From: Pseudanabaena mucicola str. Chao 1806
GTDB taxonomy: Bacteria; Cyanobacteriota; Cyanobacteriia; Pseudanabaenales; Pseudanabaenaceae
Direction: 5' to 3'
Length of the DNA: 64,000 bases
Assembly (NCBI RefSeq): GCF_030323025.1
Contig: NZ_CP097329.1
Location: 4,078,001-4,142,000 of the forward strand
Shown here: one piece after another, positions 19,602-28,921 of the stretch
Numbering within the stretch: position 1 is the stretch's first letter
Layout: every line of letters starts with the position of its first letter
Notes under the pieces: generated by a model
Databases searched by the model: none
The model's input: only the letters and a program-made list of their open reading frames with translations
Told to the model about the DNA's origin: nothing
Program-made: the position numbers and the translations under genes

Positions 19602-20909
19602 ATGCTCTGGCAACCGACTGCAGAAAAAGAATTACAGTTGGAGTGGAAATGGTTACAAATTATTGCAATTTTGTTACCAATCAGTAATGTATTTATGCCA
19701 TTTTTAGCATCTTTACTAATTTTATGGATCTTTTTTCGTCATGACTGGAAAGCGATCACTACACCTATTAATCGTGCATATTTCTGTTTATCAGTATGGA
19801 TGATCTTAACAACAATTATTGCTTTTAATATTGGTACGGCTGCGGGGGGACTAGCTAACTTTTTACCTTATTTTCTATTAGCAGCTATTACTAGTTTTGT
19901 CATTCGTACACCTGCTCAATTGATTCATCTTTTGTGGCTGTTAGTATTTAGCTCTCTTTATGTCAGTGGGTTTGGAATTTTACAAGCAATGATCAATCGA
20001 CCAGATTGGATCTTTCCTAAAGTAATTTTTGATAGCTATCCGATCCCCATGGGTTTTAGTTCAGATCGACGTATTCAGTCAATTTTTGGACATTTTAATG
20101 AAACAGCCGTTTATTTACTAACAATCATTCCGATTGCTTTTCATTTTGCGATTGGTAAGGTCAAAAGTATTACTAAATCGCAAAAGTGGATTACCTTAAT
20201 TGCGCTTGCATTAGGAATATGTATCCTCATTCTCACCAGTTCCCGCAATGCTTGGGGATTAGCCATCTTAGGATTTGTAGCGATCGCTCTGTATTACCGC
20301 CAGTGGAAACTAGTGGGGGGATTTGGTCTAATGATGTTGTTAATTGCTTGGGCAGTATTTGGACAGAAATTTGGGTTAGGAGGAGAAGCATTGCGATCAC
20401 TATTACCAGAAGGATTTGTCAATCGTTTGTCTAGTACCGTTGATCCGAAATTTAGCGACTACGCATCGACAGCCAATCGCGTGAATGCGTGGCAATTTGC
20501 GCTTTCATTAATTTCTCAGCATCCCATTCAAGGTTGGGGTTTACGAAATTTTCCCTTAATCGCACAGTCGATGGGCTATGATTTACGCGGTTTGCCCCAT
20601 GAGCATAATTTCTTCATGGCGATCGCCGTAGGTTCGGGGATTCCCGCATTACTAGGATTCGTTACCATTATTATTTGGACAATCTGGACATCGCTGAGAT
20701 CAGTATTTGCTCAACAAACTGAAGGAACGATGGTCATTGTTGCCATCAGTATTATTTTATGTTTACTATCGGGCTGGTTAGACATAGTATTTTATGAACC
20801 TCGCATTAGTATATTGCTGTGGTTATTGCTCGGTAGCATATACGGATTAGCAAAATCATCACAATCTATTCAAACAGATGAAATTTCAAGGTCAAATCCC
20901 CAATCATGA
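19602..20909 (+). CDS. O-antigen ligase/polymerase-like (Wzy_C) membrane protein
   Basis: A 435-residue polytopic protein with about ten hydrophobic segments. The C-terminal half holds the family's periplasmic loop: STANRVNAWQFALSLISQHP, then QGWGLRNFP and GLPHEHNFFMAIAVGSG. This resembles the Wzy_C domain of O-antigen ligases/polymerases, which includes the cyanobacterial IctB-like proteins. It probably joins or polymerises lipid-linked glycans at the outer face of the plasma membrane. The stop codon overlaps the next gene by 32 bases. Confidence 0.75.
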   Translation: MLWQPTAEKELQLEWKWLQIIAILLPISNVFMPFLASLLILWIFFRHDWKAITTPINRAYFCLSVWMILTTIIAFNIGTAAGGLANFLPYFLLAAITSFVIRTPAQLIHLLWLLVFSSLYVSGFGILQAMINRPDWIFPKVIFDSYPIPMGFSSDRRIQSIFGHFNETAVYLLTIIPIAFHFAIGKVKSITKSQKWITLIALALGICILILTSSRNAWGLAILGFVAIALYYRQWKLVGGFGLMMLLIAWAVFGQKFGLGGEALRSLLPEGFVNRLSSTVDPKFSDYASTANRVNAWQFALSLISQHPIQGWGLRNFPLIAQSMGYDLRGLPHEHNFFMAIAVGSGIPALLGFVTIIIWTIWTSLRSVFAQQTEGTMVIVAISIILCLLSGWLDIVFYEPRISILLWLLLGSIYGLAKSSQSIQTDEISRSNPQS

Positions 20910-22167
20910 AGAAGCCTTTTATACTCACTTGCTTTTGCCTATTGTGTGGTTAAAAAGGGGATTAGAATCTATTCAAAAATATATAAATAATGTAATTTGG
21001 TCAGAACTAATTGCGGGGGAATCATTAGATAATGACTTTTTCAATTTAATTCTTTTTACTGTATTTTGCCTCTTGTCTATTGCAACTTATCGATTTCAGA
21101 ATTACCAAGTTCAAATTATTTTGATCTGTAGCATTATCTGGTATCTCGATAAGATTTTCACCCAAAATAAATATTTTAATTCCCAAAAGAAAACGATTAC
21201 TTCGCTTGTTCATACCAAGGATGGCAACGTATCTTGGACTATGATATCACCACAAGGTGAAACTAGACAGCTAAGATTTCATGAGAACAATATTAATTAC
21301 ATTCAGATTAAATATATTGTGATTGTGGGTGGCGCTTTCAAAGAAGCGATCGCTAACGCATGGCAAGTTGCAGTTTGTTTGAATGACGAACAAAGGCTAT
21401 TAATGTATGAAGATTTAAATTCTAGTGATGCAATTAATCATGCGATCGCTCTTGCTGATTACTTTCATATTCAGATAGGATTTGCCAACAGTGATGGTTA
21501 TACTAATTATGCAAGCCAAGACATTAATTCTATTATCAATAGACATGATAAATTATCAAGAAAAATCATAGGTAATAATAGTATTAAATTAACGAAGACG
21601 GTGCAGAATTGGCATATATATTTCTATTGGACGATTAATAATTCATGGAAATTTTTTGGCAAAGTCCTCCACGATTCTGGTTTTTTATTATTTGTGCTGA
21701 TCATCTCTAGATTTATGTCGCGTTTTGGGGAAATGATCGATCAGATGATTGCTTATTACAAAGCAGAGCAAGTAATTTATTTGAATTTTAATGGCATTTT
21801 AGGTGTTTTTACAAATCTCCAATTATCGATGAACGACTGGCTGGGAATTATTAGTGCGATCGCCTTAATTATTATTCGAGGCGCTCAAATTAGCCAATCT
21901 AAACACATTTATATTGATAAGCACCACCTCAAGGGAGTGATCAATAAATTAAGAATGCCGATCATGACTACGGTTAATGTTAGAGAAGTCCATCAATTTA
22001 ATCTCAACGACATCCAAGGAGTCATCTTTATTAAGAAGCCAGAGCCATTATTTATGATCTACGATCGCCAACAAGCCTTAGAAATCAGCGATTTATTCCA
22101 AGAAAAAGATTATAAAAGTCTACTAAATAATTCGGAAGATGCGATCGCTTACTTTAAAAACAAATAG
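20878..22167 (+). CDS. unknown membrane protein
   Basis: A 429-residue protein that I do not recognise. It has a pair of hydrophobic segments near residues 57-90 (FFNLILFTVFCLLSIATY, VQIILICSIIWYL), a soluble middle domain of about 150 residues, and further hydrophobic stretches near 265-285 and 315-335, then a soluble tail. HIP1 octamers within the gene indicate long residence in this genome. Its start lies 32 bases inside the ligase-like gene and the EAL gene starts 5 bases after its end, so the three are likely one operon. No function is proposed. Confidence 0.6.
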   Translation: MKFQGQIPNHEEAFYTHLLLPIVWLKRGLESIQKYINNVIWSELIAGESLDNDFFNLILFTVFCLLSIATYRFQNYQVQIILICSIIWYLDKIFTQNKYFNSQKKTITSLVHTKDGNVSWTMISPQGETRQLRFHENNINYIQIKYIVIVGGAFKEAIANAWQVAVCLNDEQRLLMYEDLNSSDAINHAIALADYFHIQIGFANSDGYTNYASQDINSIINRHDKLSRKIIGNNSIKLTKTVQNWHIYFYWTINNSWKFFGKVLHDSGFLLFVLIISRFMSRFGEMIDQMIAYYKAEQVIYLNFNGILGVFTNLQLSMNDWLGIISAIALIIIRGAQISQSKHIYIDKHHLKGVINKLRMPIMTTVNVREVHQFNLNDIQGVIFIKKPEPLFMIYDRQQALEISDLFQEKDYKSLLNNSEDAIAYFKNK

Positions 22168-22172
22168 GGATT

Positions 22173-23108
22173 ATGACTATGGAAAATGAATTTGATCCCT
22201 CAGCAACTGCTCATGTCGATCTTCAGTTTGAAGAAGTATTTCCAGAGATCCGTCTGGAAGCCGATAAGTTTGAATTATGGTTTCAGCCTGTCTATGAGCT
22301 GGCAACGGGGAAGGTTTTACATAATGAGGTGCTAGTACGTTGGCGGGACGCTCAAGGAAATCTCCGTCAACCGCAAGAATTGTTAATGGTGCTTCAAAAT
22401 ACCCAATTGCTCTATCAGTTAGATCGGATTGTGGTTGAAAAATCTATTCAAGTCTTAGCCCAACAGCCTAAAGTAATGGTTTCGATCAATTTATCCGACG
22501 AAATTTTTGCCGATCAGCAATTTCCGCATCAACTCCACCAATGGCTGAGTAAATACAATGTTACCGCTAAACGCATTAGTTTTGAAATTAGCGAATCAAT
22601 ACTTTGTCAAATGCAATCACAGGCGATCGCCTTTATCACAGAATTAAAAATGATTGGCTGCTCGATTGTGATTGATGACTTTACTGGCAAATATTTTTCC
22701 CTATCACAACTCCAAGAGCTACCGATCTCAATGATTAAGCTAGACCGTAGCTTTGCCCGACAGCCTTTAGCTCTAGATCAGAAGAAATTAGCGATCGCGA
22801 TCGCTTATACCAGCAAAGTATTTCAAAAACATTGCATCGTCAAAGGTATTGATGATAAATCCTCTTTACAATTTGCCAATGAACTAGGGGTAAAAGGGGT
22901 ACAGGGTTATTCCCTCAGTCAACCCCAAGATAATCCCAAAACCTTTGGCTTGATTAGCTTGCTGATCTCTAGAATCATCGCTAGTACAATTGCGATCTTA
23001 ATTTTGTTATACATTTTCAAAAGTTTGATGGGGATTGACCTTTTTAAAGATCGTCATGCATGGGAAGTAATCTCAGATTTTTTTGAATCCATCTTTGGCG
23101 GTAAGTAA
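22173..23108 (+). CDS. degenerate EAL-domain protein with C-terminal membrane anchor
   Basis: A 311-residue protein with an EAL-type fold. The signature is EVL (E52-V-L54 in [11 protein letters not shown]). Metal-site INLS, FEISES, the DD pair in IDDFTGK and the IKLDRSF lysine are present, and [10 protein letters not shown] matches the end of the domain. The usual AEGVE block reads VKGID, so one catalytic glutamate is replaced by Lys. A hydrophobic segment ([17 protein letters not shown]) near residue 270-287 anchors the C-terminus. It may bind c-di-GMP or act as a scaffold rather than hydrolyse it. The last 36 bases overlap the 3' end of mutS on the other strand. Confidence 0.78.
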   Translation: MTMENEFDPSATAHVDLQFEEVFPEIRLEADKFELWFQPVYELATGKVLHNEVLVRWRDAQGNLRQPQELLMVLQNTQLLYQLDRIVVEKSIQVLAQQPKVMVSINLSDEIFADQQFPHQLHQWLSKYNVTAKRISFEISESILCQMQSQAIAFITELKMIGCSIVIDDFTGKYFSLSQLQELPISMIKLDRSFARQPLALDQKKLAIAIAYTSKVFQKHCIVKGIDDKSSLQFANELGVKGVQGYSLSQPQDNPKTFGLISLLISRIIASTIAILILLYIFKSLMGIDLFKDRHAWEVISDFFESIFGGK

Positions 23109-25781
23109 ATCATCAATGGTCATTTGAGACTCTTGAGTGGAATCTCTTCTTGTTTTTGATGATGCCTTGGAGGATTTGTCACCAGATTTATTGGATATTT
23201 TCTCAGACCCCCCCGATCGCAAACCTGTGGCAATATGACTATTTTTAGCGATTTGTTCTAACACCTGTTTAGCACGACTAATCACACTGGGCGGCAAACC
23301 TGCTAAGCGCCCCACCTCGATACCATAGGAACGATCTGCCCCACCTGCTTGGACTTGATGCAAGAATATTATTTCATCTTCTAATTCCTTAACTGTGACT
23401 TGGAAATTCGCCACATTAGGCAGTAAACTGGCGAGTTCGTTCAGTTCGTGATAATGGGTCGCAAATATGCCTCTCGACTTAATTTTATTAGCGATATATT
23501 CGGCGACTGACCAAGCGATCGCCATACCATCGAAGGTAGAAGTACCACGCCCAATTTCATCGAGCAGGACGAGGGAATTCTCTTTAGCATGGTTGAGAAT
23601 ATTCGCCGTTTCATTCATTTCCACCATAAAAGTGGATTGTCCCGTAGCGAGATCATCAACCGCACCGACGCGGGTAAAAATGCGATCGCAGATTCCCAAA
23701 GTTGCTGACTCCGCAGGCACAAAACTCCCCACCTGTGCCATTAATTGAATCAGCCCCACTTGGCGCAAATAGATACTTTTGCCACTCATATTCGGACCTG
23801 TTAGCACGATCAGATCAGGGTAATTGGGAGATTTTTGATCATGACCTAGATAGGTGGAGTTGGGAACGAAAAAGCCTGCGGGTAAGGACTGCTCCACGAC
23901 GGGATGACGACCGTTATGAATGAAAATAGAACGATCACTCTTGATCTCAGGACGGCAATAGTTATAGGTGACAGCAACTTCCGCGAGGCTACATAACACA
24001 TCGGCAGCAGCAAGTGCAGTCGCCAGAGTTCGCATCGGTTCAATATGTTTGGCGGCAAGCGATCGCAGTTCCACAAAAATATCATATTCCAGTTGCTTCA
24101 ATTCATTATCCGCATTGAGAATTCGCGTTTCTCGTTCCTTTAATTCAGGAGTAATGTAGCGCTCCTCATTGGTGAGAGTTTGCTTGCGGATATAGTCGGC
24201 GGGAGCCTGTTCGCTTTTGCCGCGAGAAATACTGATGTAATAGCCAAAAGCTTTATTAAAGCCAACTTTCAGCGTATTGATGCCTGTACGTTCCTTTTCC
24301 TGTTTCTCAAAGGATGCCAACCATTCCACATCATCACGACTCTGTTGACGCAGATGATCTAACTGTTTATTCACTCCCGACCGTATGATATTTCCTTCCG
24401 TAATATAAATCGGCGGCTCTTCCACTAACGTTTTTTGCAACTGTGCGCCTAATTGGAGAAGTTCCGATGGCACGGATTGCAGAGCCTTTAGATAGCGAGA
24501 GTTGGACTTGGCTACGACATCGGCAACATCACGCATCCGATCTAAGGATACGGCTACAGCGATGAGATCACGTCCATTTGCCGTGCCTGCACCAATACGA
24601 CTGCACAGCCTCTCAATGTCGTAAATTTGGCTCAAACAACTTCTGAGGTTCTTACGCAAAGAATGCTGTTTATATAATTCGGAAATAGTGTCAAGACGTT
24701 CGTTAATCGCAGCAATATCCTTCAGAGGTTGCAAAAGCCAACGACGCAAAGCCCGACTACCCATGCCCGTCGTCGTTTTGTCCAAAGACCAAAGGAGCGA
24801 ACTATAAAAAGAGCCATCACGCACGGTTTGGGTAATTTCCAAATTGCGGCGGGTCTGGTTATCGAGAATCAAATAATCAGCGATCGCATAGGTGGAAATC
24901 CCTTGCAATGGCATCTTCACACTTTTTTGTGTGGATTCCAAATATTCTAAAATCCCGCCTGCGGCACGGATGGCTAAGGGCAGAGACTGACAACCAAAAC
25001 CCTCTAGAGATAGCACTCTGAATTTATCGAGAATCCGTTGTTTGGCTTCGATAAGTGCAAAAGATGACTGCGATCGCGGGGTATAGCAAAAGCTTTCAGG
25101 TAAGGTCTTAAAGGGTTCAGGAAGAGAAGATTGCTTTTTCTGACCAATTCCTTCCCAAAAATCGGCGGCTTTTTCAGCATTTGAGCCTCGAAATAATTGC
25201 GGATTCGGCACATCAACGGGAATTAGAACTTCCGCAGGTTGTAATCGCAATAATTCTTGAATTAAATGCTCCGTACTATTTAGCTGTGTTACCGCAAATT
25301 CACCTGTGGAAATATCGGTATAGGCTAAGCCCCAGTTATCGCCACCGTTAGCGATCGCTACCAAAAAATTATTTTTCTTAGCTGCCAGCATACCCTCCTC
25401 GATCACAGTTCCAGGGGTAATTACTCGCGTGACTTCGCGGCGGACTAGTCCCTGTGCTTCGGCAGCCGATTCTACTTGATCACAAACTGCGATCGAGTAG
25501 CCCTTTTCGACTAACTGATTAGCATAGCGATCGAGAGCATGGTGCGGAATTCCAGCCATTGCAATCCGACCAATTGCCTTACCACCATCACGCCCCGTGA
25601 GAACTAATTCTAATTCCCTTGCAATTAGTTCTGCATCCTCAAAAAACGCCTCAAAAAAATCTCCCAATCGGTACAGCATCACTGCATAGGGATACTGTTC
25701 CTTAATTTCGATGTAGTGCAACATCATCGGTGTAAGGGCATTGCGATTAATTTGAGTCGAGGACAGAACTAATTCAGCCAT
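23073..25781 (-). CDS. mutS: DNA mismatch repair protein MutS
   Basis: A 902-residue MutS. The mismatch-reading motif GDFFEAFF holds Phe42 and Glu44 in the N-terminal domain. The ATPase has Walker A GPNMSGKS, the [14 protein letters not shown] segment and Walker [18 protein letters not shown] Lys/Ser-rich linker ([19 protein letters not shown]) precedes the final [16 protein letters not shown], a longer tail than in E. coli. The protein recognises replication mispairs. The gene converges on the EAL gene with a 36-base tail-to-tail overlap. Confidence 0.96.
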   Translation of the reverse strand: MAELVLSSTQINRNALTPMMLHYIEIKEQYPYAVMLYRLGDFFEAFFEDAELIARELELVLTGRDGGKAIGRIAMAGIPHHALDRYANQLVEKGYSIAVCDQVESAAEAQGLVRREVTRVITPGTVIEEGMLAAKKNNFLVAIANGGDNWGLAYTDISTGEFAVTQLNSTEHLIQELLRLQPAEVLIPVDVPNPQLFRGSNAEKAADFWEGIGQKKQSSLPEPFKTLPESFCYTPRSQSSFALIEAKQRILDKFRVLSLEGFGCQSLPLAIRAAGGILEYLESTQKSVKMPLQGISTYAIADYLILDNQTRRNLEITQTVRDGSFYSSLLWSLDKTTTGMGSRALRRWLLQPLKDIAAINERLDTISELYKQHSLRKNLRSCLSQIYDIERLCSRIGAGTANGRDLIAVAVSLDRMRDVADVVAKSNSRYLKALQSVPSELLQLGAQLQKTLVEEPPIYITEGNIIRSGVNKQLDHLRQQSRDDVEWLASFEKQEKERTGINTLKVGFNKAFGYYISISRGKSEQAPADYIRKQTLTNEERYITPELKERETRILNADNELKQLEYDIFVELRSLAAKHIEPMRTLATALAAADVLCSLAEVAVTYNYCRPEIKSDRSIFIHNGRHPVVEQSLPAGFFVPNSTYLGHDQKSPNYPDLIVLTGPNMSGKSIYLRQVGLIQLMAQVGSFVPAESATLGICDRIFTRVGAVDDLATGQSTFMVEMNETANILNHAKENSLVLLDEIGRGTSTFDGMAIAWSVAEYIANKIKSRGIFATHYHELNELASLLPNVANFQVTVKELEDEIIFLHQVQAGGADRSYGIEVGRLAGLPPSVISRAKQVLEQIAKNSHIATGLRSGGSEKISNKSGDKSSKASSKTRRDSTQESQMTIDDLLTAKDGFKKI

Positions 25782-25807
25782 TAAATTTCAGATATAAAAC
25801 AACATGG

Positions 25808-25910
25808 TAAGTAGCTCAACTTAATTAAAACCCAAACCATAGTTTTGTTCCGCCCGCTACGCGGGCGGAACAAAACTATGGTTTTTAGTTTACTTATATC
25901 TAGCTACTTA
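25808..25910. repeat. TIR-bounded element with a perfect 24-bp hairpin
   Basis: Left end TAAGTAGCT (25808-25816) is repeated in inverted form as AGCTACTTA (25902-25910). Inside is a perfect hairpin with 24-bp arms (25834-25857 and 25861-25884, loop TAC). It lies just upstream of the mutS start on the - strand. Confidence 0.6.
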
Positions 25911-25975
25911 AAAATCATTGTAAACTCCAGACTGTCGAAATGTAATTGCATAACTATAGCAATCCTAAATTATCT

Positions 25976-26065
25976 AGGACTTACGAAAAGTTGTTTTACT
26001 GTAGTGGCAATTCATGAATTGCCACTACAGTAAAATGAAAGCCTCAAATCTTTTGCGTAAGTCCA
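25976..26065. repeat. MITE-like element, family with AGGACTTACGCA ends (copy 1)
   Basis: Left terminus AGGACTTACGAAAAG (25976-25990) is matched by the inverted CTTTTGCGTAAGTCC (26050-26064), differing by one base insertion. The interior holds a 42-base loop-free perfect palindrome at 25994-26035. The same termini bound the element at 33782-33874 around an unrelated palindrome. It ends 8 bases before the DUF790 start codon. Confidence 0.65.
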
Positions 26066-26072
26066 AATATAT

Positions 26073-27290
26073 ATGCTACCTAACGATCTCTTGATGCACC
26101 GACTGAAAGGGGAAACGGTTATTCCTAAAAGATTGAAATTGGATGATCAGCATCAAGCGATCGCTACAGAATTAATCGCTGTTTTTGAAAGTTGTAAAGG
26201 GATGTCTCAAAGCGAACTTGATCGCCAATTGCAAGAACTAGAAGGTGACACGCCCGACTATCGCGTCAAGCGGGGATTAGCGCATATTCTCAAATCTAGC
26301 TTTAGCACCTTTGAAATTATTAGTCCATTAGAACCACAGGAATTGCGCCGCCGCATCTTTGAACTTTCGGCACAAGTCATTCCCAGTCACCAAGCTACTA
26401 ACGAAACCTTAGAAAAACTTGCGGATAAGCTCACGCAAGAACTCAATCGTGAAGTGCTGCCTTCCCAAATTAGCCAAGGTCTGTATGCCGATCTGATGGA
26501 AAATCGGATTCTGACGCAATTTGATACGCCCACACCTGAAGACCTGATCCATCGCTATAACCTCTCACAGGTACAAGGTGTTTTCTATCGCGCTAGTCAC
26601 ATGACTTTAAATGTGCTTCGTAATGACCCAGGGGAATATAAGCTGCTCTTTCGCTATCTCAAGCTATTTCAAATAATGTCCTATATTGAAGGGGATGTGG
26701 ATTATGGCTTTACGATTACCGTTGATGGGGCAACTAGTTTATTTGGGACAAGTACCCGCTATGGTCTAGCGATCGCCAAGCTTCTGCCTGCATTAATCCA
26801 TGTGACAAAATGGAGTCTTCAAGCTACTCTTATTGAAAAAGACCCTTATTCTAAACAAAAGCGCAAAAGTCTATTTACCCTTGATTCTAACTGTGGATTG
26901 GTTAGCCATTATCCTGCAGGCAAAATGTATGACAGTGCACTTGAAGCCTCGTTTGCTGAGAAATGGGCGGATTTAAAAACGGAATGGAAACTGGAAAGAG
27001 AAGTAGATTTGATTCCGATTCCCGGCAGTGTGATGATTCCTGATTTTCGGTTAGTGCATCCTGACGGACGTAGTTATCTATTAGAGATCGTTGGCTATTG
27101 GCGACCTGAATATTTACGCAAAAAGTTTTCGCAGGTAAAACAGGCTAATTACGAAAATTTGATTTTAGCGATTTCTGAACGACTCAATCTCGAAAAAGCA
27201 GGCGTAAAGATGAGCGACACCCCAACATTAACAGTTTGGTTCAAAGATAAGCTTCTACCGAAGTCAATTTTGCAAGTAATTTCATCATAA
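26073..27290 (+). CDS. DUF790 (Bax1-like) predicted nuclease
   Basis: A 405-residue DUF790 protein. The start MLPNDLLMHRLKGETVIPK and the middle ILTQFDTPTPEDLIHRYNL are typical of the family. The C-terminal domain has a PD-(D/E)xK-like core: FAEKWADLKTEWKLEREVDLIPI, then MIPDFRLVHPDG and YLLEIVGYWRPEYLRKK. In archaea Bax1 is the nuclease partner of the XPB helicase. No xpb-like helicase gene lies beside it in this window, so here it stands alone. A palindromic element ends immediately upstream and may supply or disturb its leader. Confidence 0.8.
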   Translation: MLPNDLLMHRLKGETVIPKRLKLDDQHQAIATELIAVFESCKGMSQSELDRQLQELEGDTPDYRVKRGLAHILKSSFSTFEIISPLEPQELRRRIFELSAQVIPSHQATNETLEKLADKLTQELNREVLPSQISQGLYADLMENRILTQFDTPTPEDLIHRYNLSQVQGVFYRASHMTLNVLRNDPGEYKLLFRYLKLFQIMSYIEGDVDYGFTITVDGATSLFGTSTRYGLAIAKLLPALIHVTKWSLQATLIEKDPYSKQKRKSLFTLDSNCGLVSHYPAGKMYDSALEASFAEKWADLKTEWKLEREVDLIPIPGSVMIPDFRLVHPDGRSYLLEIVGYWRPEYLRKKFSQVKQANYENLILAISERLNLEKAGVKMSDTPTLTVWFKDKLLPKSILQVISS

Positions 27291-27411
27291 ATCTAGATTT
27301 AATCAAAAGAAGCAATTTTTTGAGAGATTTTGTTTATTTTTAGCTATAAATAACAGGTGACATATCTCTTTGATAAATGTACAGTATTCAAAGAGTTTTT
27401 TGGTTTTGACT

Positions 27412-27984
27412 ATGACTCATGTTTCTGATGCCTCCGATCCCATTTTGTTGCTGTCAGCATCTAAGGCTCGCTCATTTGGTATTGCCACCCACAGCGAAGG
27501 CGATCGCCAAAATTATTCTGAATTTTTTACCGTTTGGTTGATGCTCTGCTCAAGGCTTGATGCACTGAGCCATGATTGGAATGTGAGTTTTTCCGATCCT
27601 GTGGCAGTGTCGGACTACATCACGATGCGTTGTTCATTGACGATTGATCGCGTTACCCGTGAGGCGACGGGCAGTGATAAAGGCTGTTTGATTCAAGTGG
27701 GACAGAAAACCATAGGAGTCCATGCCCCCGAACGAGCAATGCTAAACTCGTTTTGTAATGCAGCAGCCCAATTTGGAGTGTTGTTTCCCTTTGCAAGGCT
27801 CCGCACCAAGAAACCTCCAGACAACCACGAAGATTTGATGGAAGTGGTCAAGATCCTGCGTCAGATGCAACGCAAGCACAAAAGCTTTATGGTGTTTGGC
27901 TGGAATTTGCAACCCTTTGCAAATAATTCTACTAACACCTCGGCGAAAGGCTCTGCAAAGTCTCAACGCGATCGCCAAGCATAG
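27412..27984 (+). CDS. conserved-looking protein of unknown function
   Basis: A 190-residue soluble protein if read from the ATG at 27412 (MTHVSDASDP). An upstream TTG at 27370 would add 14 residues but is less likely. There is no signal peptide or membrane segment. It is rich in short charged segments (DRVTREATGSDKG, RLRTKKPPDNHEDLMEVV, RQMQRKHK) and ends with a low-complexity Asn/Ser/Ala tail. I do not recognise the family. GCGATCGC octamers near both ends and regular codon use suggest a real gene. Confidence 0.6.
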   Translation: MTHVSDASDPILLLSASKARSFGIATHSEGDRQNYSEFFTVWLMLCSRLDALSHDWNVSFSDPVAVSDYITMRCSLTIDRVTREATGSDKGCLIQVGQKTIGVHAPERAMLNSFCNAAAQFGVLFPFARLRTKKPPDNHEDLMEVVKILRQMQRKHKSFMVFGWNLQPFANNSTNTSAKGSAKSQRDRQA

Positions 27985-28079
27985 TTTGTTGTAATGTCTT
28001 TGGCGGTATAACAATAAAATTAGTCTGAAAGATGCTATGGCTATAATTATTGTTATTACTCTTCCCAGATTAAAAATAG

Positions 28080-28126
28080 CCAAGAATTAGTAGTGCGGCG
28101 ATTTGCGCCGCACTACTAATTCTTGG
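28080..28126. repeat. perfect 21-bp hairpin
   Basis: Arms 28080-28100 and 28106-28126 pair perfectly across the loop ATTTG; the inner stem is TGCGGCG. No T tract follows, so termination is not obvious. It belongs to the population of long variable-stem hairpins. Confidence 0.7.
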
Positions 28127-28188
28127 GGTAAGAGAGTATATTGCGATATTACGCAAGCCTCATATAAATAAAAATATGGGATAAAAAT

Positions 28189-28623
28189 ATGGAAGAACTT
28201 TTAGCATTGAAAGAATTTCTGCTTAAAGGCGATATAGATGGAGCTTTGGGAATTGTTGATGAATTAGAAGAAATGAGCCGAGATGACAAAATCAACAATA
28301 TTCGCAGCTATGCCGTAATTCTGCTCATGCATCTAATCAAGCAAAAAGTTGAAAATCGCACCACCAGATCTTGGGAGCTATCAATTCGTAATTCTATACG
28401 TGGTATCCAAACGAAAAATCAACGTCGTAAAGCTGGCGGCACATACCTTAATACTGAGGAATTACGCCTAGCAATTGCCGAGGCTTATCCCGAAGCCGTT
28501 GATCGTGCATCCGTTGAGGTTGAGGAAGGACGCTATGAGCCTAAAGAGTTAGCGCAATTAGTCAACCGTCAGGAAATATGCGATCGCGCCATGATCCTCA
28601 TCTCCACAAATCTAGAAATTTAG
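28189..28623 (+). CDS. DUF29 domain protein
   Basis: A 144-residue DUF29 protein. The recognisable core is YAVILLMHLIKQKVENRTTRSWELSIRNS, followed by ELRLAIAEAYPEAVDRASVE. DUF29 proteins are small, alpha-helical and very numerous in cyanobacteria; no function is established. It is a single gene flanked on both sides by long palindromes. Confidence 0.8.
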   Translation: MEELLALKEFLLKGDIDGALGIVDELEEMSRDDKINNIRSYAVILLMHLIKQKVENRTTRSWELSIRNSIRGIQTKNQRRKAGGTYLNTEELRLAIAEAYPEAVDRASVEVEEGRYEPKELAQLVNRQEICDRAMILISTNLEI

Positions 28624-28655
28624 GTATTACAACATCACATCACTAACTGCTTATC

Positions 28656-28701
28656 AAAAACTGATTGTGAAGGCGTAGCTACGCCTTCACAATCAGTTTT
28701 T
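28656..28701. repeat. 46-base loop-free perfect palindrome
   Basis: Both 23-base arms are exact complements without a spacer, centred on GGCGTAGCTACGCC. It follows the DUF29 gene, and the outermost A5/T5 runs could make it a terminator. Confidence 0.75.
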
Positions 28702-28921
28702 ATAGTGTAATGACTATTATTTTTAAAAAAATCATAGTATAAAGTCTATAATATAGCTTGTATATACTAATAACAAACTCAATAACTCATTGAGAGCTTC
28801 TTAGAAGCTGTAGAACCCTGATTCTAGTTCGATTTCTTTGCTACAGAGAGAGAAAACAAGAAATTAGAGGGGCTTCAAGTTTTGCTATACAATTGCCATA
28901 GAAACAACACATAAATTAAGT

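Noticed and set aside
25845-26033. 62-codon frame upstream of the DUF790 gene
   Set aside because: It is built from the two palindromic elements (hairpin arms read through), with no ribosome-binding site or conserved motif.
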